From positions 1-7,233 of the forward strand of contig JADGNS010000224.1 of the NCBI GenBank assembly GCA_017883355.1: DNA of 7,233 nt, written 5' to 3'. Origin of the DNA: Candidatus Solibacter sp. (GTDB lineage: Bacteria; Acidobacteriota; Terriglobia; Bryobacterales; Bryobacteraceae). How positions within the stretch are numbered: the first letter of the stretch is position 1; every line of letters starts with the position of its first letter. Of this stretch, positions 6,301-7,233 are shown piece after piece. The notes below the pieces were generated by a model. It was not told the origin of the DNA and ran no database searches. It worked only from the letters and a program-made list of their open reading frames with translations. The position numbers and the translations under genes are program-made.

Positions 6301-7022
6301 TGCAATCTCCCGCCGAACCGGTGCTCCAGCCCGATCCGGAAAATGTCGCGCACGTTGCGCAGGTTGCCGCTCACCAGGTTGAGACGGCTGTCGGCGTCGT
6401 CGCGCCAGCGGATCGGCAACTGCTCGATCCGGTATCCCAGCCGCCGCGCGATCGCCAGAATTTCCACATCGAACATGTAGCCGTCGATCTTCTGCCGCCG
6501 GAACAATTCCTTGGCCACCGCATGCTGGAAGAACTTGAACCCGCACTGCGTGTCCTGAATGCCCGCGAGGCCAACGAACGTCTGCATAAACCAGTGGAAG
6601 CCCACGCTCCCGACGCGCCGGTACAATGGCTGCGCCCGTTCGATGACGGCGCCGCCGCGCCGCGAGCCGATCGCCATATCCACGCCCGCGGCCAGCACGG
6701 GGTGAAATTTGTCGAAATCGTCGATCGGCACCTTGTTGTCCGCGTCGGCATAGCCGATGATCTTACCCGTCGCGACGGCCACCGCCTCGCGGATGCCGAG
6801 CCCCTTCCCGCGCCGCGCATCGGCGCCGGTGGCCTGTAGCGCCGCATTGCTTTTCGCCATGTCGCGCACGATCTCCCGCGTGCCGTCGGTGCCATCCGCC
6901 GCCACGATAATCTGGTAGCTCCAGCCGCGGCTCTCAAAGTAGCGCACGGCTTCGCCGATGGTTTTCGGAATGACGCGCGCCTCATTGTACGCAGGCAGAA
7001 TCAGGCTGATCTCGGGAGCCAT
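6297..7022 (-). CDS. Family 2 glycosyltransferase, polyprenyl/dolichyl-phosphate sugar synthase-like
   Basis: A 241-residue GT-A fold transferase that probably moves a sugar from a nucleotide donor to a polyprenyl phosphate. N-terminal ISLILPAYNEARVIPKTI (5-22) and IVAADGTDGT (39-48) are the donor-binding strands. YADADN (91-96) is the metal-binding DxD. GSRRG (119-123) and GIQDTQCGFKFF (154-165) are typical of the dolichyl-phosphate glucose/mannose synthase (ALG5/DPM1-like) group. FDVEILAIARRLGYRIEQLP (184-203) is the usual end of the catalytic domain. No C-terminal membrane helices are present, so it would be a soluble or peripheral enzyme. The ATG at 7022 has a weak GAGG about 10 nt upstream. 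The stop overlaps the epimerase GTG, implying coupled translation and a shared pathway. Confidence 0.88.
   Translation of the reverse strand: MAPEISLILPAYNEARVIPKTIGEAVRYFESRGWSYQIIVAADGTDGTREIVRDMAKSNAALQATGADARRGKGLGIREAVAVATGKIIGYADADNKVPIDDFDKFHPVLAAGVDMAIGSRRGGAVIERAQPLYRRVGSVGFHWFMQTFVGLAGIQDTQCGFKFFQHAVAKELFRRQKIDGYMFDVEILAIARRLGYRIEQLPIRWRDDADSRLNLVSGNLRNVRDIFRIGLEHRFGGRLQ
6307..6311 (-). promoter_or_regulatory. Ribosome binding site for the epimerase gene
   Basis: GGGAG on the minus strand, 6 nt before the GTG at 6300, inside the end of the glycosyltransferase gene. It supports the GTG start. Confidence 0.6.
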
Positions 7023-7052
7023 TTCAAGGAAGCCTCATTGTAGCGTGCCGCT

Positions 7053-7233
7053 TCAATGGCAGCCGTCGCCGCAGCAGCCCTTGCCGCGCAGTGCATCGAT
7101 GCCTTCCTTGCCGATGATGGGCACCATCGCCAGACCCGCCAGCGGGTCCGCCCACCACCACCCCAAAAGCGCATTGAGCAGCAACCCGCCCAAGACGATG
7201 GCGGAGAGGTACATGCAGAATTCACTTTGCCGC
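7053..7233 (-). CDS. C-terminal end of a CDF-like cation efflux transporter (partial)
   Basis: The last 59 codons and stop of a membrane protein whose 5' part lies beyond the window. The first complete codon is at 7232-7230. Two hydrophobic segments are visible: about MYLSAIVLGGLLLNALLGWW and DPLAGLAMVPIIG. The GWWWADPLAG turn followed by KEGIDALRG matches the last transmembrane hairpin of cation-diffusion-facilitator-like transporters. The protein ends with a cysteine/histidine-rich tail, GKGCCGDGCH, which could bind a soft or transition metal. It precedes the glycosyltransferase by 30 bp on the same strand and may share its transcript. The metal and exact subfamily cannot be assigned from this fragment. 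Confidence 0.7.
   Translation of the reverse strand, partial: RQSEFCMYLSAIVLGGLLLNALLGWWWADPLAGLAMVPIIGKEGIDALRGKGCCGDGCH

Overview
The window is GC-rich, tightly packed bacterial DNA. It holds two convergent operons that meet in a 122-bp gap (4698-4819) carrying an inverted pair of short repeats. A third copy of the same repeat lies inside a coding region. From memory, this repeat (translated as VGHALACQ) is abundant in Acidobacteriota of the Solibacter/Bryobacter type. Together with the gene content this suggests an acidobacterium, but there is no 16S rRNA or other firm marker here.

Plus strand, 1-4697: an operon for a membrane-bound redox complex. The order is the last codons of a c-type cytochrome (ending in a CxxCH haem motif), a Tat-exported molybdopterin-oxidoreductase-like subunit with one Fe-S site, a 16-cysteine ferredoxin subunit, an NrfD/HybB-type quinone-interacting membrane subunit, and a membrane-anchored GcvH-like protein. 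The first four match the order and architecture of the Qrc menaquinone reductase (QrcABCD) of sulfate reducers. In that complex, periplasmic electrons pass through cytochrome c and Fe-S centres to the quinone pool. The fifth gene is not part of classical Qrc. It has a cysteine cluster and an H-protein fold that lacks the lipoyl lysine. Junctions are coupled (ATGA overlap, ATGA overlap, 8-bp overlap, 3-bp gap).

Minus strand, 7233-4820: the C-terminal end of a CDF-like cation transporter, a family 2 glycosyltransferase of the dolichyl/polyprenyl-phosphate sugar synthase type, an NAD-dependent sugar epimerase/dehydratase, and a Nudix hydrolase of the ADP-ribose pyrophosphatase type. They are read in that order with 30-bp, -4-bp and -4-bp spacing. 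The middle two point to envelope or glycan sugar metabolism, and the Nudix enzyme may clean up nucleotide sugars.

Most worth a second look are the Qrc-like operon with its extra non-lipoylated H-like subunit, and the mobile palindromic repeat. That repeat has been absorbed in frame into the qrcB-like gene and also forms a large inverted structure at the operon junction. No tRNA, rRNA, CRISPR, transposase or integrase was seen.
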